Source of the DNA: Sva-07 sp963743825
GTDB taxonomy: Bacteria; Actinomycetota; Acidimicrobiia; Acidimicrobiales; Ilumatobacteraceae
Reading direction: 5' to 3'
NCBI GenBank assembly: GCA_963743825.1
Contig: CAVURC010000003.1
Location: 1 to 64,000 of the forward strand
DNA length: 64,000 nucleotides
Shown piece after piece: positions 25,354 through 38,355 of the stretch. The position numbers and the translations under genes are program-made. Under the pieces are notes generated by a model. That model ran no database searches and was not told where the DNA came from. It saw only the letters and a program-made list of their open reading frames with translations. Position 1 is the first letter of the stretch; each line of letters begins with the position of its first letter.

Positions 25354-26890
25354 ATGCACCAAGATGGGGACGATGCCCACGGCGGCGCCAACGAGGGGAG
25401 CGGGACGCTCATCGACGAACGCGTGCCACTGCATCGCCGTGTCCGGCGGGTGATGATCGGTCGTGGCGCGTTGGTGCCGCTGGCGACGGCGCAGGCGCTG
25501 GCAGCCGCCGGCGATGCCTTCGTCTCGGTCAGCCTCGCCGGGTCGTTGTTCTTCAACGTGAGCCCCAATGCCTCGCGTGAGCAGGTGCTGCTGTACCTGC
25601 TCATCACGATGGCCCCGCTCGCGGTGCTGTCGCCGCTGGTGGGGCCCGCCATCGATCGATTCCGCCGGTCGCAGCGATACGTCGCGTCGTCGTTCTTCGT
25701 CGCCCGCGGTGTGTTCTGCCTGCTGCTGGCCGTCACGTTGCTGCAGGTCGCGTTCTATCCGATCGTGCTGTGCCTGCTGATCGCCAGCAAGGCGTCCGGC
25801 ATCGTCAAGCAGACGCTGGTGCAGACACTCGTCGACGACCCCGAGGAACTCGTCGCGACGAATGCCCGCCTGGCACGCCTCTCGAGCATCACTGCGGCGC
25901 TCGGGGTCCTCGCAGCGACCGCGGCTGTTCGCCTGGGCAGGTCCGGAATGGTCGCTTCGTGGCGCCGCTGTGCTGTTCGCGTTCGCCGGCGGCGCCGTGC
26001 TGTGGGCCCGCCCTCGTTCGACCGCATCGATCACGCCTGACGACGTCGAGTACGCCGAGACCCATCTTCCGACGGTTGTCGTGTCGGCCGTCGGCATGCT
26101 CGCCATCCGCGCCGCCGTCGGGTTCTTCATCTTCACCCTCGCGTTCACGCTGCGCCGCTCGAGCGAACCCGCCTACATCTACGGTCTCGCCGCGGCGTGC
26201 TACGGCATCGGTGCGTTCCTCGGTCACACCGCAACCACCGTCCTGCGGCGCTGGTTCCGCGAGGAGCAGTTGATCGGTCTGGCGATCGCGCTGCCTGCGG
26301 CGTTCACCGCGGTCGGCATCCTCGGCGCCTCGGTGCCACTCCTGCTGGTCATCTCCGCCCTCGTCGGATTGTCCACGACGCTCGGTCGCAATTCGTTCGA
26401 CGGGCTCCTGCAGCGCCGAGCGCCCGAGGCGCTCCTGGGTCGCGCCGGGGCCCGTTACGAGACCTGGTTCCAGCTCGCCTGGGTGTTCGGCGGGGTCCTC
26501 GCGACACCCATTGCATTTCCGGTCGAGGTCAGCATGACGGTGCTCACCGCCATCTACGTGCCGACGCTCTTCATCTTCGTTCGAGGGGTGAGAGAAGCCC
26601 ACCGATTCGAAGGACCACCCGAGGATCACCTCGGCGGGGCGCATGTCCGCCTCGCGATGGCCCACCAGGCGTTGGAGGCGGGTTCGTTGCGGGTCGCGAT
26701 CGTCGACGCGTCGGCGGCCGTCGACCTCGCCCAGAGCGTCGTCGGCTCCGGCATCGGACTGGAGCAGCGGTGCGAACTCGACAATCTCCGCCGCCGCGCC
26801 ATCGACGTCGACTACGCCGTGAGCGAGCGCGATGTCGTGCAGGCGCTGAACTTGGCCGACGGAATGATCAGGGCTCTGTCACCGACGTGA
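25354..26890 (+). CDS. MFS-type membrane transporter (one frameshift)
   Basis: A polytopic protein of about 510 residues. Six hydrophobic segments are seen before a frame change near 25940 and at least five after it. Motifs include LSPLVGPAIDRFRRSQRYV (loop 2/3 of MFS) and SKASGIVKQTLVQTLVDDPEELVATNARLARLS, a pattern found in MFS proteins of the MFS_3/enterobactin-exporter-like group. After the last membrane segment (about 26590) there is a soluble helical tail of about 95 residues. The start is uncertain (25354 or an internal start near 25453). It is divergent from fhs. Substrate unknown. The 3' end overlaps the convergent lipoprotein gene by 23 bases. Confidence 0.72.
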
Positions 26891-27425
26891 CCGTGGCGAC
26901 GCTGATGCCACTCGACTCCGTTGCGGCCTCGTCGGCGCTGATCTGCAGCGTGAACGGTGACGAGCTCTCCACGGTGTGGTAGCGAAGGACGTCGACGTCG
27001 ACGACGGGGGCGGGATCTGGCATGGCGCCGATCAGGAGCATGACGCCATCGGCGATGACCGGTTCGCCGTCGACTCCATCGTCGAACGCATCCGCCGATT
27101 CGTCGGCGAAACGCACGTCGGCGATGTCAACGGTTGCTGCTGCGACGTCGGCCTGCACGCCGACGTCGATCGTCTCGCCGTCTGCGGCGACGACATAGAT
27201 CACCGGGAGTTGCTCCTCACCGTTGTCGTTCATGACGGGCTCTTGTTCGCCCGCCTGCCACTCGACGATGGCGGTGTAGGCCGCGGCCGCCTCGACGTCG
27301 CCGCTGGAGGTCGGTTCGTCGTCGCTGCACGCCGTGGCAGCGAGACCGATCACTGCGAGGCCGACGAGTGCCGACGCCACGCGCAATCGCGCGTCGGATG
27401 CACGGATGGCTCGATTCCCTCCCAC
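26868..27425 (-). CDS. Secreted lipoprotein, acidic, function unknown
   Basis: A 185-residue protein with a clear lipoprotein signal: basic start, hydrophobic stretch ASALVGLAVIGLAATAC with the lipobox LAATAC and Cys near residue 33. The mature part is acidic (many Asp/Glu) and mostly beta-like, with no motif I recognise. The three-prime end overlaps the convergent transporter gene. It is most likely an extracytoplasmic, membrane-anchored protein; a role cannot be assigned. Confidence 0.7.
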   Translation of the reverse strand: MGGNRAIRASDARLRVASALVGLAVIGLAATACSDDEPTSSGDVEAAAAYTAIVEWQAGEQEPVMNDNGEEQLPVIYVVAADGETIDVGVQADVAAATVDIADVRFADESADAFDDGVDGEPVIADGVMLLIGAMPDPAPVVDVDVLRYHTVESSSPFTLQISADEAATESSGISVATVTSVTEP

Positions 27426-27471
27426 GGCGCAACGTTAGGCGACCTGGCCGCCGGTGGCACGCGGGGTTCGA

Positions 27472-28227
27472 TCAGATGAGGCGACGTGCGGCCTCGACGG
27501 CGACGGCGACAGTCGTCGATTCGATGCGTCTGGCGGTCTCCTCGTCGGGCATCTCCTGCTGCGTCCGGTTGACGAGGACGCCCGCCACGCACCCGGCGCG
27601 CAGCCCTGACGACGCGCACATCGTGAACAGCGCTGCCGACTCCATCTCGTAGTTGAGGACGCCCATTGACTGCCACTCCTCGAGGCTGCCCCGGAACCGT
27701 CGCGTGACCCGGCCCGAGTAGGTGTCGTAGCGCTCCTGGCCCGGATAGAAGGTGTCCGACGACGCCGTGATGCCGACGTGCGGTTCGATGCCGAGCGATG
27801 TCGCGGCCTCGACGAGCGCCGTCGTGCAGGCGAAGTCGGCAACGGCGGGGAACTCCATCGGCGCGAAGTGCAGGCTCGTTCCGTCGAGACGAACAGCGCC
27901 CGTGGTGACGATGACGTCGCCGGGTTGCAGGTGCGGCTGGATGCCACCGGTGGTGCCGACACGCAGGAAGGTGCGGACCCCGAGCTGCGCGAGCTCCTCG
28001 ACGGCGATCGCCGTCGACGGCCCGCCGATGCCCGACGAACACACGACGACCGGCGTCTCGCCGAGCCAACCGAGCCACGACGTGAACTCGCGGTGCGCGG
28101 CGAGGAACTCGTGGCGGTCCATCGTGGCGGCGATGCGCTCGACCCGGCCCGGGTCGCCCGGTACCAGCGCCACCGTCGCACCCTGCAACATGTCGGCCGT
28201 CAACCCCAGATGGAACACCGCTGTCAT
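27472..28227 (-). CDS. udp: Uridine phosphorylase
   Basis: A 251-residue nucleoside phosphorylase of the PNP/Udp family that splits uridine into uracil and ribose 1-phosphate. Seen: the phosphate-binding VALVPGDPGRVERIA near residue 20, CSSGIGGPSTAIAVEEL, FLRVGTTGGIQPHLQPGDV near residue 90, and the ribose/base-binding VLNYEMESAALFTM near residue 190 (the MES triplet). The ATG at 28227 matches the family N-terminus (VFHLGLT); the longer upstream frame passes through a palindromic repeat and is rejected. Confidence 0.9.
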   Translation of the reverse strand: MTAVFHLGLTADMLQGATVALVPGDPGRVERIAATMDRHEFLAAHREFTSWLGWLGETPVVVCSSGIGGPSTAIAVEELAQLGVRTFLRVGTTGGIQPHLQPGDVIVTTGAVRLDGTSLHFAPMEFPAVADFACTTALVEAATSLGIEPHVGITASSDTFYPGQERYDTYSGRVTRRFRGSLEEWQSMGVLNYEMESAALFTMCASSGLRAGCVAGVLVNRTQQEMPDEETARRIESTTVAVAVEAARRLI

Positions 28228-28268
28228 GCCCTGCACGGTACCCCACCTCCGAAAAATGGGTCGGACCG

Positions 28269-28322
28269 CCCGAAAAATGCGCCCGTGTGTGCGCTGCGTG
28301 CACATCTCAGCGCAAGTTTCGG
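28269..28322. repeat. Short relative of the CCCGAAAAATGCGC palindromic element
   Basis: The left end CCCGAAAAATGCGC (28269-28282) is identical to that of the element at 20228, and the right end GCGCAAGTTTCGG (28310-28322) is its imperfect complement. The middle shares GTGCACATCTCAGCGCA-like sequence. A partial extra end (CCGAAAAATGGG at 28249) precedes it. It sits between the divergent udp and ArsR-methyltransferase genes, where it may affect either promoter. Confidence 0.7.
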
Positions 28323-28330
28323 ATGTTGGA

Positions 28331-28363
28331 GACATGCACATGTCTTTATGTACTTCCTATACT
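28331..28363 (+). promoter_or_regulatory. GACATG-CA-CATGTC palindrome and TATACT -10 box
   Basis: The palindrome GACATGCACATGTC (28331-28344) lies just upstream of a good -10 box TATACT (28358-28363), which ends 6 bases before the ATG of the ArsR-type regulator. The spacing implies a leaderless message. The palindrome overlaps the place where a -35 element would be, so it is a good candidate for an autorepressor site. Confidence 0.55.
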
Positions 28364-28369
28364 GCGGGG

Positions 28370-29333
28370 ATGTTGATGGAGCCGGCGCTCGATGCGCTGC
28401 GGGCGATTGCCGAGGAGACGCGGCTGCGGATCCTCGCCGTGCTGCGTCACGGCGAGCTCACCGTCACCGATCTCACCGAGATCCTCGGGCAGTCGCAGCC
28501 GCGCGTGTCGCGTCACCTCCGACTGCTCGTCGACGCCGGCCTCGTCACCAAACACCGCGAGGGCACCTGGGCGTTCTTCCGCATCGTCGACATCGGCGGA
28601 CACTTCGCACTGCTCACGCTCGGCGCTCGCCACCGTCGACCCGACCGATCCCGTGATCGCCGCCGACCTCGAACGGCTCGACATCGTGCGCGCCAGCAGA
28701 GCCGACGCCGCGAGTGAGTACTTCGAGCGGATCGCTCCGATCTGGGACGAGGAACGATCGCTGCACGCCGCCGCGGCCACCGTCGAGGGAGTGATTCTCG
28801 ATGTGATCGGCGACCGCCCGCTCGGTCGCGTGCTCGACGTCGGCACCGGTACGGGCCGGATGCTGCAACTCCTCGCCGACCGTGCCGACCGTGCCGTCGG
28901 TCTCGATGCCAGCCACTCGATGCTGTCGGTCGCACGCGCCAACCTCGAACGGCTCGGCGTGCAGGGGTGGGAACTCCGCCAGGGCGACGTGCACAGCCCG
29001 CCGTTGGAGCGCGCGTCGTTCGATCTCGTGGTGATCCACCAGGTGCTGCACTACCTCGACGACCCCGCCCGGGCACTCGCCGAGGCGGGTCGGCTCGTTG
29101 CGCCGAACGGACGTCTGCTCGTCGTCGACTTCGCCCCACATCGCCACGACTTCCTCCGCGCCGCCGCGCACCGGCGCCTCGGTTTCACCCACGATCAACT
29201 CCGCGACTGGTTCGACCAGGTCGGGTTCGACTGCTCGACCATCGTCGACGTCGATCCTCCCGCCGGCGACGACGGACTCACCGTCACCGTCTGGCTCGCA
29301 CTCAACCGTCGCACCATCAAGAAAATCGCATGA
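28370..29333 (+). CDS. ArsR-family regulator fused to SAM-dependent methyltransferase (one frameshift)
   Basis: Residues 1-85 are an ArsR/SmtB winged helix (LRAIAEETRLRILAVLRHGE; QSQPRVSRHLRLLVDAGLV), without the usual metal-binding Cys motif. A frame change near 28620 precedes a class I methyltransferase (LGRVLDVGTGTGRMLQLLAD; FDLVVIHQVLHYLDDPARAL), running to 29333. ArsR-methyltransferase fusions of this type sit before methionine-cycle genes in several bacterial groups and are thought to sense SAM or SAH. Here metH starts 15 bases downstream, in line with that role. The shift is probably a base error, since the fused architecture is common. Confidence 0.8.
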
Positions 29334-29348
29334 AGGAAGTCACCTGAC

Positions 29349-33049
<3,701 letters not shown>

Positions 33050-33144
33050 GCCCCAGCGCCTGCGAGATCCTTCGCTGGTCCGACTTCTCCGATCTAGTGT
33101 CTGGCGCGGGGAGATCCATCGGACGCATCGAAGAAGGGACGATC

Positions 33145-33882
33145 ATGAACGACAACATCCGAATTCCGATCGCCGAGGCGTTCGGTACTGCTGTCCTGGT
33201 GATCGGCGGTCCGGGCACGGCGATCTTCGCCACCGGTGCCTTCAACGAGGGCTTGAACGTCGGCGCGCTGGGCGTGTCACTCGCGTTCGGGTTCAGCTTG
33301 CTGTGCATGGCGTACCTGATCGGTCGCATCTCCGGATGCCACGTCAATCCCGCCGTCACGATCGGCATGGTGATCGCGAAGAAGCTCGAGCCCGCCAAGT
33401 CGGTGCCCTACTTCGTGGCGCAGTTCATCGGTGGCATCATCGGCGCAGGCATCCTGGCGCTCATCCTGAGTGGAACCGAGGGCTACCTGTCGGTCGCTCA
33501 GGATGCCGGATTCGCCTCGAACGGGTACGGCACGCATTCGCCTGGTGGATTCGACCTGTTGTCTGTTGCGATCATCGAGATCGTCGTCACGGCGATCTTC
33601 GTGCTGATCGTGCTCGGGACCACCAGCACCAAGGGTGTGCCGACGGGCTTCGGCCCGATCGCCGCGGGACTCGGACTGACGCTGGTCCACCTGATCTCGA
33701 TTCCGGTGTCGAACACTTCGGTCAACCCGGCTCGTTCCTTGGCCACGGCAGTGTTCCAAGGCGATTGGGCCCTCGGCCAGGTCTGGGCATTCATCGTGTT
33801 CCCGGCCATCGGCGCCGTCGTGGCGGGCGGCCTGTGGATGGTGCTCGGTGAGCCCGACGACGTGTCGGGCGAGGCGCTCTGA
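33145..33882 (+). CDS. aqpZ: Aquaporin Z-type water channel
   Basis: A 245-residue MIP-family channel with six membrane helices and both NPA loops (CHVNPAVTIG and NTSVNPARSLA). The selectivity-filter residues of E. coli AqpZ are all matched: Phe in SLAFGF, His in LTLVHLISIP, Thr in SNTSVNPAR, and Arg of NPAR. This predicts a water-selective pore rather than a glycerol facilitator. The ATG at 33145 has GAAGGGAC upstream. The frame continues from metH without a stop only because of the metH frameshift; the two are separate genes. Confidence 0.9.
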   Translation: MNDNIRIPIAEAFGTAVLVIGGPGTAIFATGAFNEGLNVGALGVSLAFGFSLLCMAYLIGRISGCHVNPAVTIGMVIAKKLEPAKSVPYFVAQFIGGIIGAGILALILSGTEGYLSVAQDAGFASNGYGTHSPGGFDLLSVAIIEIVVTAIFVLIVLGTTSTKGVPTGFGPIAAGLGLTLVHLISIPVSNTSVNPARSLATAVFQGDWALGQVWAFIVFPAIGAVVAGGLWMVLGEPDDVSGEAL

Positions 33883-33918
33883 TCATTCGTTGAAGCCACG
33901 TCGGGTCCGGGACCACAT

Positions 33919-33947
33919 TTGGGTGGGATTTCCCGGCCCCTGATAAC
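33919..33947 (+). promoter_or_regulatory. Candidate nuo operon promoter
   Basis: TTGGGT (33919-33924) and GATAAC (33942-33947) are spaced by 17 bases and end 11 bases before the nuoA ATG at 33959, which would give a very short leader. A GGTCCGGGACC palindrome lies just upstream. Confidence 0.45.
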
Positions 33948-33958
33948 TTCTCGGTCCG

Positions 33959-34324
33959 ATGTCGGTGTTCCTCCGCGATTACTTGACCGTCGTCTGGTTC
34001 GGCATTGCCGCGCTGGCGATCGGTGGCCTGCTGCTCGGGCTCGCGGCGCTCGTGCGCCCGTCCAAGCCCAACTACGACAAGGGCGTTGCCTACGAGTCGG
34101 GTGTCGACCCCGTGGGCATCGGCTGGTCGCAGAGCCAGATCCGGTACTACGTGTTCGCCCTGCTGTTCGTGATCTTCGACGTGGAGGCCGTGTTCCTGTT
34201 CCCGTGGGCTGCCAACGTCGAGCGGTACGGCACCTTCGGTCTGATCGTCATGCTCGTCTTCATCGTGCTGTTGCTCGACGGCCTGGTGTACGCCTGGAAG
34301 CGAGGACTGCTCCGATGGGTCTAG
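33959..34324 (+). CDS. nuoA: NADH-quinone oxidoreductase subunit A
   Basis: A 121-residue complex I membrane subunit with three helices. Family motifs are the loop KPNYDKGVAYESGVDPVG with its conserved Glu-Cys/Ser-Gly region (here YESG) and the helix VFALLFVIFDVEAVFLFPWA with conserved Asp and Glu. It is the first gene of the nuo cluster and its stop overlaps the nuoB start region by ten bases. Confidence 0.92.
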   Translation: MSVFLRDYLTVVWFGIAALAIGGLLLGLAALVRPSKPNYDKGVAYESGVDPVGIGWSQSQIRYYVFALLFVIFDVEAVFLFPWAANVERYGTFGLIVMLVFIVLLLDGLVYAWKRGLLRWV

Positions 34325-34923
34325 TCGAGAAGGGCCGCATGCCGGCCTCGCTCACGAAGCTGTTCAACTTGAGCCGCTCGTATTCGCTGTGGGTGTACCA
34401 GTGGGGTCTCGCCTGCTGCGCGATCGAGATGGGTGCGGCCTTCGGTTCCCCCCGCTACGACGTGATGCGCCTCGGCGTCATCCCGCTGCCCGCCAGCCCG
34501 CGCCAGGCCGACTTCGTGTGCATCTCGGGAACCGTGACCGACAAGATGGCTCCCGCGATTCGTCGCCTCTGGGAGCAGATGCCCGAGCCGAAGTACGCGA
34601 TCTCGATGGGCTCGTGCGCCAACTGTGGCGGCCCGTACTGGGACAGCTACTCGGTCACCAAGGGTGTCGACCAGATCATCCCGATCGACGTGTACATCCC
34701 CGGTTGCCCGCCTCGCCCCGAGGCGCTGCTCGAAGGCGTCGTGCTGCTCCAGCAGCGGATCAAGAACGAGGACATGGCCGCCAAGTGGCGCGGCGACGAC
34801 GGGTTCACGTCGTTGCAGAGCACGCGTGAGCGCGAACGGGTCGCCAAGGCGGTTCCCGTTGCGACGGAGACCGTCGAGCCCGAGCGCGAACCGATCGTGG
34901 TGGGTGGTGGACCCATTGAGTGA
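34315..34923 (+). CDS. nuoB: NADH-quinone oxidoreductase subunit B
   Basis: A 202-residue peripheral subunit that holds iron-sulphur cluster N2. The four ligands are seen as the adjacent cysteines in WGLACCAIEMGAAF, the Cys in ISMGSCANCGGPYWD, and the Cys in VYIPGCPPRPEALLEG. The ATG at 34315 overlaps the end of nuoA. The C-terminal 35 residues (KAVPVATETVEPEREP) are an acidic, Pro-rich extension beyond the usual 160-180 residues. Confidence 0.93.
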   Translation: MGLVEKGRMPASLTKLFNLSRSYSLWVYQWGLACCAIEMGAAFGSPRYDVMRLGVIPLPASPRQADFVCISGTVTDKMAPAIRRLWEQMPEPKYAISMGSCANCGGPYWDSYSVTKGVDQIIPIDVYIPGCPPRPEALLEGVVLLQQRIKNEDMAAKWRGDDGFTSLQSTRERERVAKAVPVATETVEPEREPIVVGGGPIE

Positions 34924-35608
34924 CGGTGGCACGACCGAGACGCTGGACACACCGGCACTGCCGGGCGACGGGCTCCGCGAAGGCATCATCGACGACCTGC
35001 GCCGCCGCATCGGCGACGCCATCGTCGACACGCACATCTCGCCGAACGACGACCTGTGGATCCGCGTGCGTACGGACGCCTGGCGTGCGACCGCCGAGGC
35101 CTTGAAGGCCGCGGGCTTCACGTGGTTCTCGTTCCTCTCCGGGCTCGACTGGTTGCCGTCGCCGTACGGCAAGGGCGAGGACGACCCGACTGCCGAGCCC
35201 GTCGAGCCCGACACCGAGATCCGTCAGGGCGTCACCGGCGGCGACACCCGATTCCAGGTGTTCGCCCGCCTCGTCGATGTCGACCGACACGTCGGCGTCA
35301 CCATCAAGACCGACGTCGCCGACGACCACCTCGCCGTCGACTCCTGGAGCTCGGTGTTCGCCGGCGCCAACTGGCACGAGCGTGAGTGCCACGAGATGTT
35401 CGGGATCGGCTTCAACGGTCATCCCGATCTGCGCAACATGTACCTGCCCACCGACTTCGAGGGCTACCCGCTCCGCAAGGACTTCCCGCTGCTCGCTCGC
35501 ATGATCAAGCCGTGGCCGGGCATCGTCGACGTCGAACCGATGCCGCTCCAGGACGACGACGAAGCGGCCGACACAGCTGCCGACGAAGCCGGCGAGGATG
35601 CGTCATGA
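34907..35608 (+). CDS. nuoC: NADH-quinone oxidoreductase subunit C
   Basis: A 233-residue 30-kDa-type subunit with the signature SVFAGANWHERECHEMFGIGF followed by GHPDLRNMYLPTDFEGYPLRKDFPL. The N-terminal domain has RVRTDAWRATAEALKAAGF. NuoC and NuoD are separate, not fused as in E. coli. The start is uncertain: GTG at 34907 or 34904, or TTG at 34916, all overlapping the nuoB end. The C-terminal tail is acidic (DDDEAADTAADEAGEDAS). Confidence 0.9.
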   Translation: MDPLSDGGTTETLDTPALPGDGLREGIIDDLRRRIGDAIVDTHISPNDDLWIRVRTDAWRATAEALKAAGFTWFSFLSGLDWLPSPYGKGEDDPTAEPVEPDTEIRQGVTGGDTRFQVFARLVDVDRHVGVTIKTDVADDHLAVDSWSSVFAGANWHERECHEMFGIGFNGHPDLRNMYLPTDFEGYPLRKDFPLLARMIKPWPGIVDVEPMPLQDDDEAADTAADEAGEDAS

Positions 35609-36777
35609 CGGTGCTGACCGATCGCCAGCAGTTGAGCTACATCGCCGGCCAGGCCGCCGACGCGCGCCTCAACGTCGAGCTCGAAACCGAGGGCATGACC
35701 CTCAACATCGGCCCGCAGCACCCTGCCACCCACGGCACCCTGCGCATCATCTGCCGCCTCGACGGCGAGCAGGTCGTCTGGGCCGAGCCCTCGGCGGGCT
35801 ACATGCACCGCGGCTACGAGAAGCTCACCGAGGTCCGCACGTTCCCGCAGGTCACCACGCTGGTCAACCGCATCGACTGGCTCGGCAGCTTTGCCAACGA
35901 GGTGCCGTTCATCCTCGCTGCCGAGAAGCTGATGCAGATCGAGGCGCCGCCACGAGCGCAGGTCATCCGCACGATCCTGTTCGAGCTGTCGCGCATCGCC
36001 AATGTGTCGTTGTTCCTCGGCGATCTCGGCGTGCAGATGGGCGCCATCACCCCGGTGTTCCTCGCGTTCCGTGACCGCGAGTACGTCCTCAACCTGATCG
36101 AGAGCGCCACCGGTGGGCGCTTCCACCCGAACTTCGACCGTATCGGCGGCCTCAAGGACGACCTGCCGGCCGGCTGGATCGACGAGACCCGCCAGGTCAT
36201 GGTCAAGCTGCGCGAGTTCTGCGACATCATCGAAGACCTCCTGTTCGGCAACGAGATCTTCCAGAGTCGTATGCGTGGCATCGGGATCATCCCCGCCGAT
36301 GTCGCCAAGGACTACGGCCTGTCGGGAGCCAACCTGCGCGCCAGCGGCGTCGACTACGACCTGCGCCGCGACCAGCAGCTCCCCATGGCGTGGGACAAGG
36401 CCGACTGGAAGGTCTGGACCCATCCCGACGGCGACAGCTTCGCTCGCTGCTGGGTGCGTCTCCAGGAGACCCGCGAGTCGTGCAAGATCGTCGAGCAGCT
36501 GCTCGACCAGGTTCCGGCCGGCCCGATCATGACCAAGGTGCCGCGCATCATCAAGGTGCCCGAGGGAGAAGCCTGGGTGGAGACCGAGAACCCGCTCGGC
36601 GTGATGGGCTACTACGTGGTCTCCAAGGGCGATCTCGGGCCGTTCCGCGTCAAGATCCGCTCGGCGAGCTTCAACAACATCTCGATCGTGCCGTGGGCGC
36701 TCAAGGGCGTGTACGTGCCCGACATCATCACGATCCTCGCCAGCCTCTACTTCATCCTGGGTGACATCGACAGATGA
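35605..36777 (+). CDS. nuoD: NADH-quinone oxidoreductase subunit D
   Basis: A 390-residue 49-kDa-type subunit that forms the quinone site with NuoB and NuoH. Seen: LNIGPQHPATHGTLRI with the quinone-head His, SAGYMHRGYEKL with Arg69 close to cluster N2, FGNEIFQSRMRGIGI, and the C-terminal LASLYFILGDIDR. Arg69 corresponds to Arg85 of the mature bovine subunit, the site methylated by NDUFAF7; a homologue of that enzyme lies at the end of this cluster. It starts in an ATGA overlap with nuoC. The usual nuoE, nuoF and nuoG do not follow; nuoH is next. Confidence 0.94.
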   Translation: MTVLTDRQQLSYIAGQAADARLNVELETEGMTLNIGPQHPATHGTLRIICRLDGEQVVWAEPSAGYMHRGYEKLTEVRTFPQVTTLVNRIDWLGSFANEVPFILAAEKLMQIEAPPRAQVIRTILFELSRIANVSLFLGDLGVQMGAITPVFLAFRDREYVLNLIESATGGRFHPNFDRIGGLKDDLPAGWIDETRQVMVKLREFCDIIEDLLFGNEIFQSRMRGIGIIPADVAKDYGLSGANLRASGVDYDLRRDQQLPMAWDKADWKVWTHPDGDSFARCWVRLQETRESCKIVEQLLDQVPAGPIMTKVPRIIKVPEGEAWVETENPLGVMGYYVVSKGDLGPFRVKIRSASFNNISIVPWALKGVYVPDIITILASLYFILGDIDR

Positions 36778-37826
36778 TCCAGTTCGCCATCGAGATCCCC
36801 TACTGGGGCCAGTCGCTGTTGCGCGTGATCGGCGGCCTCGTCGCGGTCCTGCTGCCGGCCGGGACCATCGTCTATCTGTTCCTGTTCAAGATGATGTCGT
36901 TCATGCAGAGCCGTCTCGGTCCGATGGAAGCGGGCCCGTACGGTTCGCTGCAGCTCGTTGCCGAAGTCGGCAAGTGGATGCAGAAGGAGGACCTCGCGCC
37001 CGAGGCCGCCGACCATCGCATCTTCAAGATGGCACCGCTCATCGTGCTGCTGTCGACGTTCCTGCTCGTGGTCATCGTGCCGTTCGGGCCCGACGCGTAC
37101 TTCACCAACTTCTCCGTCGGGATCTTCCTCGGTCTCGCCGTGGCGTCGGTGAGCGTGCTCGGCATCCTCATCGCCGGTTGGGCCAGCGCCAACAAGTACT
37201 CCCTCCTCGGTGGTCTTCGCGCGGCCGGTCAGCTCATCGCCTACGAGTTGCCGATGGTGCTCGCCGTACTCGGCGTGGTCATCCAGGCCGGCTCGATGAA
37301 CATGCAGGAGATCACGGTCGCCCAGAACACCGGGAGCTGGTTCGGCATCGGCTGGTTCGGCAGCCCGTTCATCGTCACCCAGTTCGTCGGCTTCCTGATC
37401 TTCATGATCGCCGTGCAGGCCGAGCTCACGCAGGCCCCGTTCGACATGCCGATCGCCGAATCCGAACTGGTGTCGGGCTACATGACCGAGTACTCGGGCT
37501 TCCGCTTCCTCATCTTCTTCATCGCCGAGTTCGCAACCGCCGGCGTGTTCGCCTTCATCGCCGCGGTGCTCTTCCTCGGCGGCTGGGGCATCCCGTTCGA
37601 CTGGTTCGGTTGGGACAACATCGACGACGTCGACGACTGGATGAACCTCGCCGGCCCGCTGATCATGTTCACCAAGATGTTGGTCCTGACCTTCATCATC
37701 ATGTGGGTCAGGTTCAGCTTCCCCCGTTTCCGTGAGGATCAACTGCAGACCTTCGCCTGGAAGGTGCTCATCCCGCTCGCTCTGGTGAACACGGCCGTGA
37801 CTGCGATTCTGAAGGTGGCGTTCTGA
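36774..37826 (+). CDS. nuoH: NADH-quinone oxidoreductase subunit H
   Basis: A 350-residue membrane subunit with about eight helices that links the quinone site to the proton-pumping arm. Conserved loops are MQSRLGPMEAGPYGSLQLVAE near residue 45, and the quinone-tunnel loop FDMPIAESELVSGYMTEYSG near residue 222 with its acidic cluster; in most species this reads FDLPEAESELVAGY, so Glu is replaced by Ile in one position here. The start overlaps the nuoD stop (ATGA). Confidence 0.94.
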   Translation: MIQFAIEIPYWGQSLLRVIGGLVAVLLPAGTIVYLFLFKMMSFMQSRLGPMEAGPYGSLQLVAEVGKWMQKEDLAPEAADHRIFKMAPLIVLLSTFLLVVIVPFGPDAYFTNFSVGIFLGLAVASVSVLGILIAGWASANKYSLLGGLRAAGQLIAYELPMVLAVLGVVIQAGSMNMQEITVAQNTGSWFGIGWFGSPFIVTQFVGFLIFMIAVQAELTQAPFDMPIAESELVSGYMTEYSGFRFLIFFIAEFATAGVFAFIAAVLFLGGWGIPFDWFGWDNIDDVDDWMNLAGPLIMFTKMLVLTFIIMWVRFSFPRFREDQLQTFAWKVLIPLALVNTAVTAILKVAF

Positions 37827-38317
37827 TGCCAGACAAGCCCAAGCTCCCCGGCCTGTTCAAGGGTCTCGGCATCACGTTCGGGATCCTCAAGGACACCGTC
37901 GTCGACGGCGCGAACACGGTGCAGTACCCGCACGAGAAGGAAGCGCCACCGATTCGCGCCCGTGGTGTCATCGCGCTCCACGAGGGCAACTGCACCGCGT
38001 GCATGCTGTGCGTGCGTTCATGCCCCGACTGGTGCATCTACATCGAAGGACACAAGCAGCTCGCACCGCCGCGTCGTGCCGGTGGCAAGCCGCGTCAGGT
38101 CAACCACCTCGACCGGTTCGACATCGACTACGCCCTGTGCATGTACTGCGGCATCTGTGTCGAGGTGTGCCCGTTCGACGCCCTGTTCTGGAGCCCGGAG
38201 TACGAGTACTCCGAGCCGAAGATCGCCGACCTGCTCCACGACAAGGAGAAGCTCGGCGAGTGGATGGAGACCGTGCCCGAGGCGCCGGCGCTCGAAGCAG
38301 GAGCCCAGAAGAAATGA
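37826..38317 (+). CDS. nuoI: NADH-quinone oxidoreductase subunit I
   Basis: A 163-residue ferredoxin-like subunit carrying clusters N6a and N6b. The two CxxCxxCxxxCP motifs are complete: CTACMLCVRSCP near residue 57 and CMYCGICVEVCP near residue 103. The N-terminal amphipathic helices (FKGLGITFGILKDTV) match the family. The start shares one base with the nuoH stop (TGATG). In a cluster without nuoEFG, NuoI is the most likely entry point for electrons from a soluble donor. Confidence 0.94.
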   Translation: MPDKPKLPGLFKGLGITFGILKDTVVDGANTVQYPHEKEAPPIRARGVIALHEGNCTACMLCVRSCPDWCIYIEGHKQLAPPRRAGGKPRQVNHLDRFDIDYALCMYCGICVEVCPFDALFWSPEYEYSEPKIADLLHDKEKLGEWMETVPEAPALEAGAQKK

Positions 38318-38355
38318 GTGGGACGTGAACTGCACTCATCCTCGCCGCCGACGGC

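Noticed and set aside
28228..28369. A possible SAM or cobalamin riboswitch before the metH operon
   Set aside because: Only 142 bases are available, filled by a palindromic repeat and a promoter box; none of the conserved riboswitch elements is visible.
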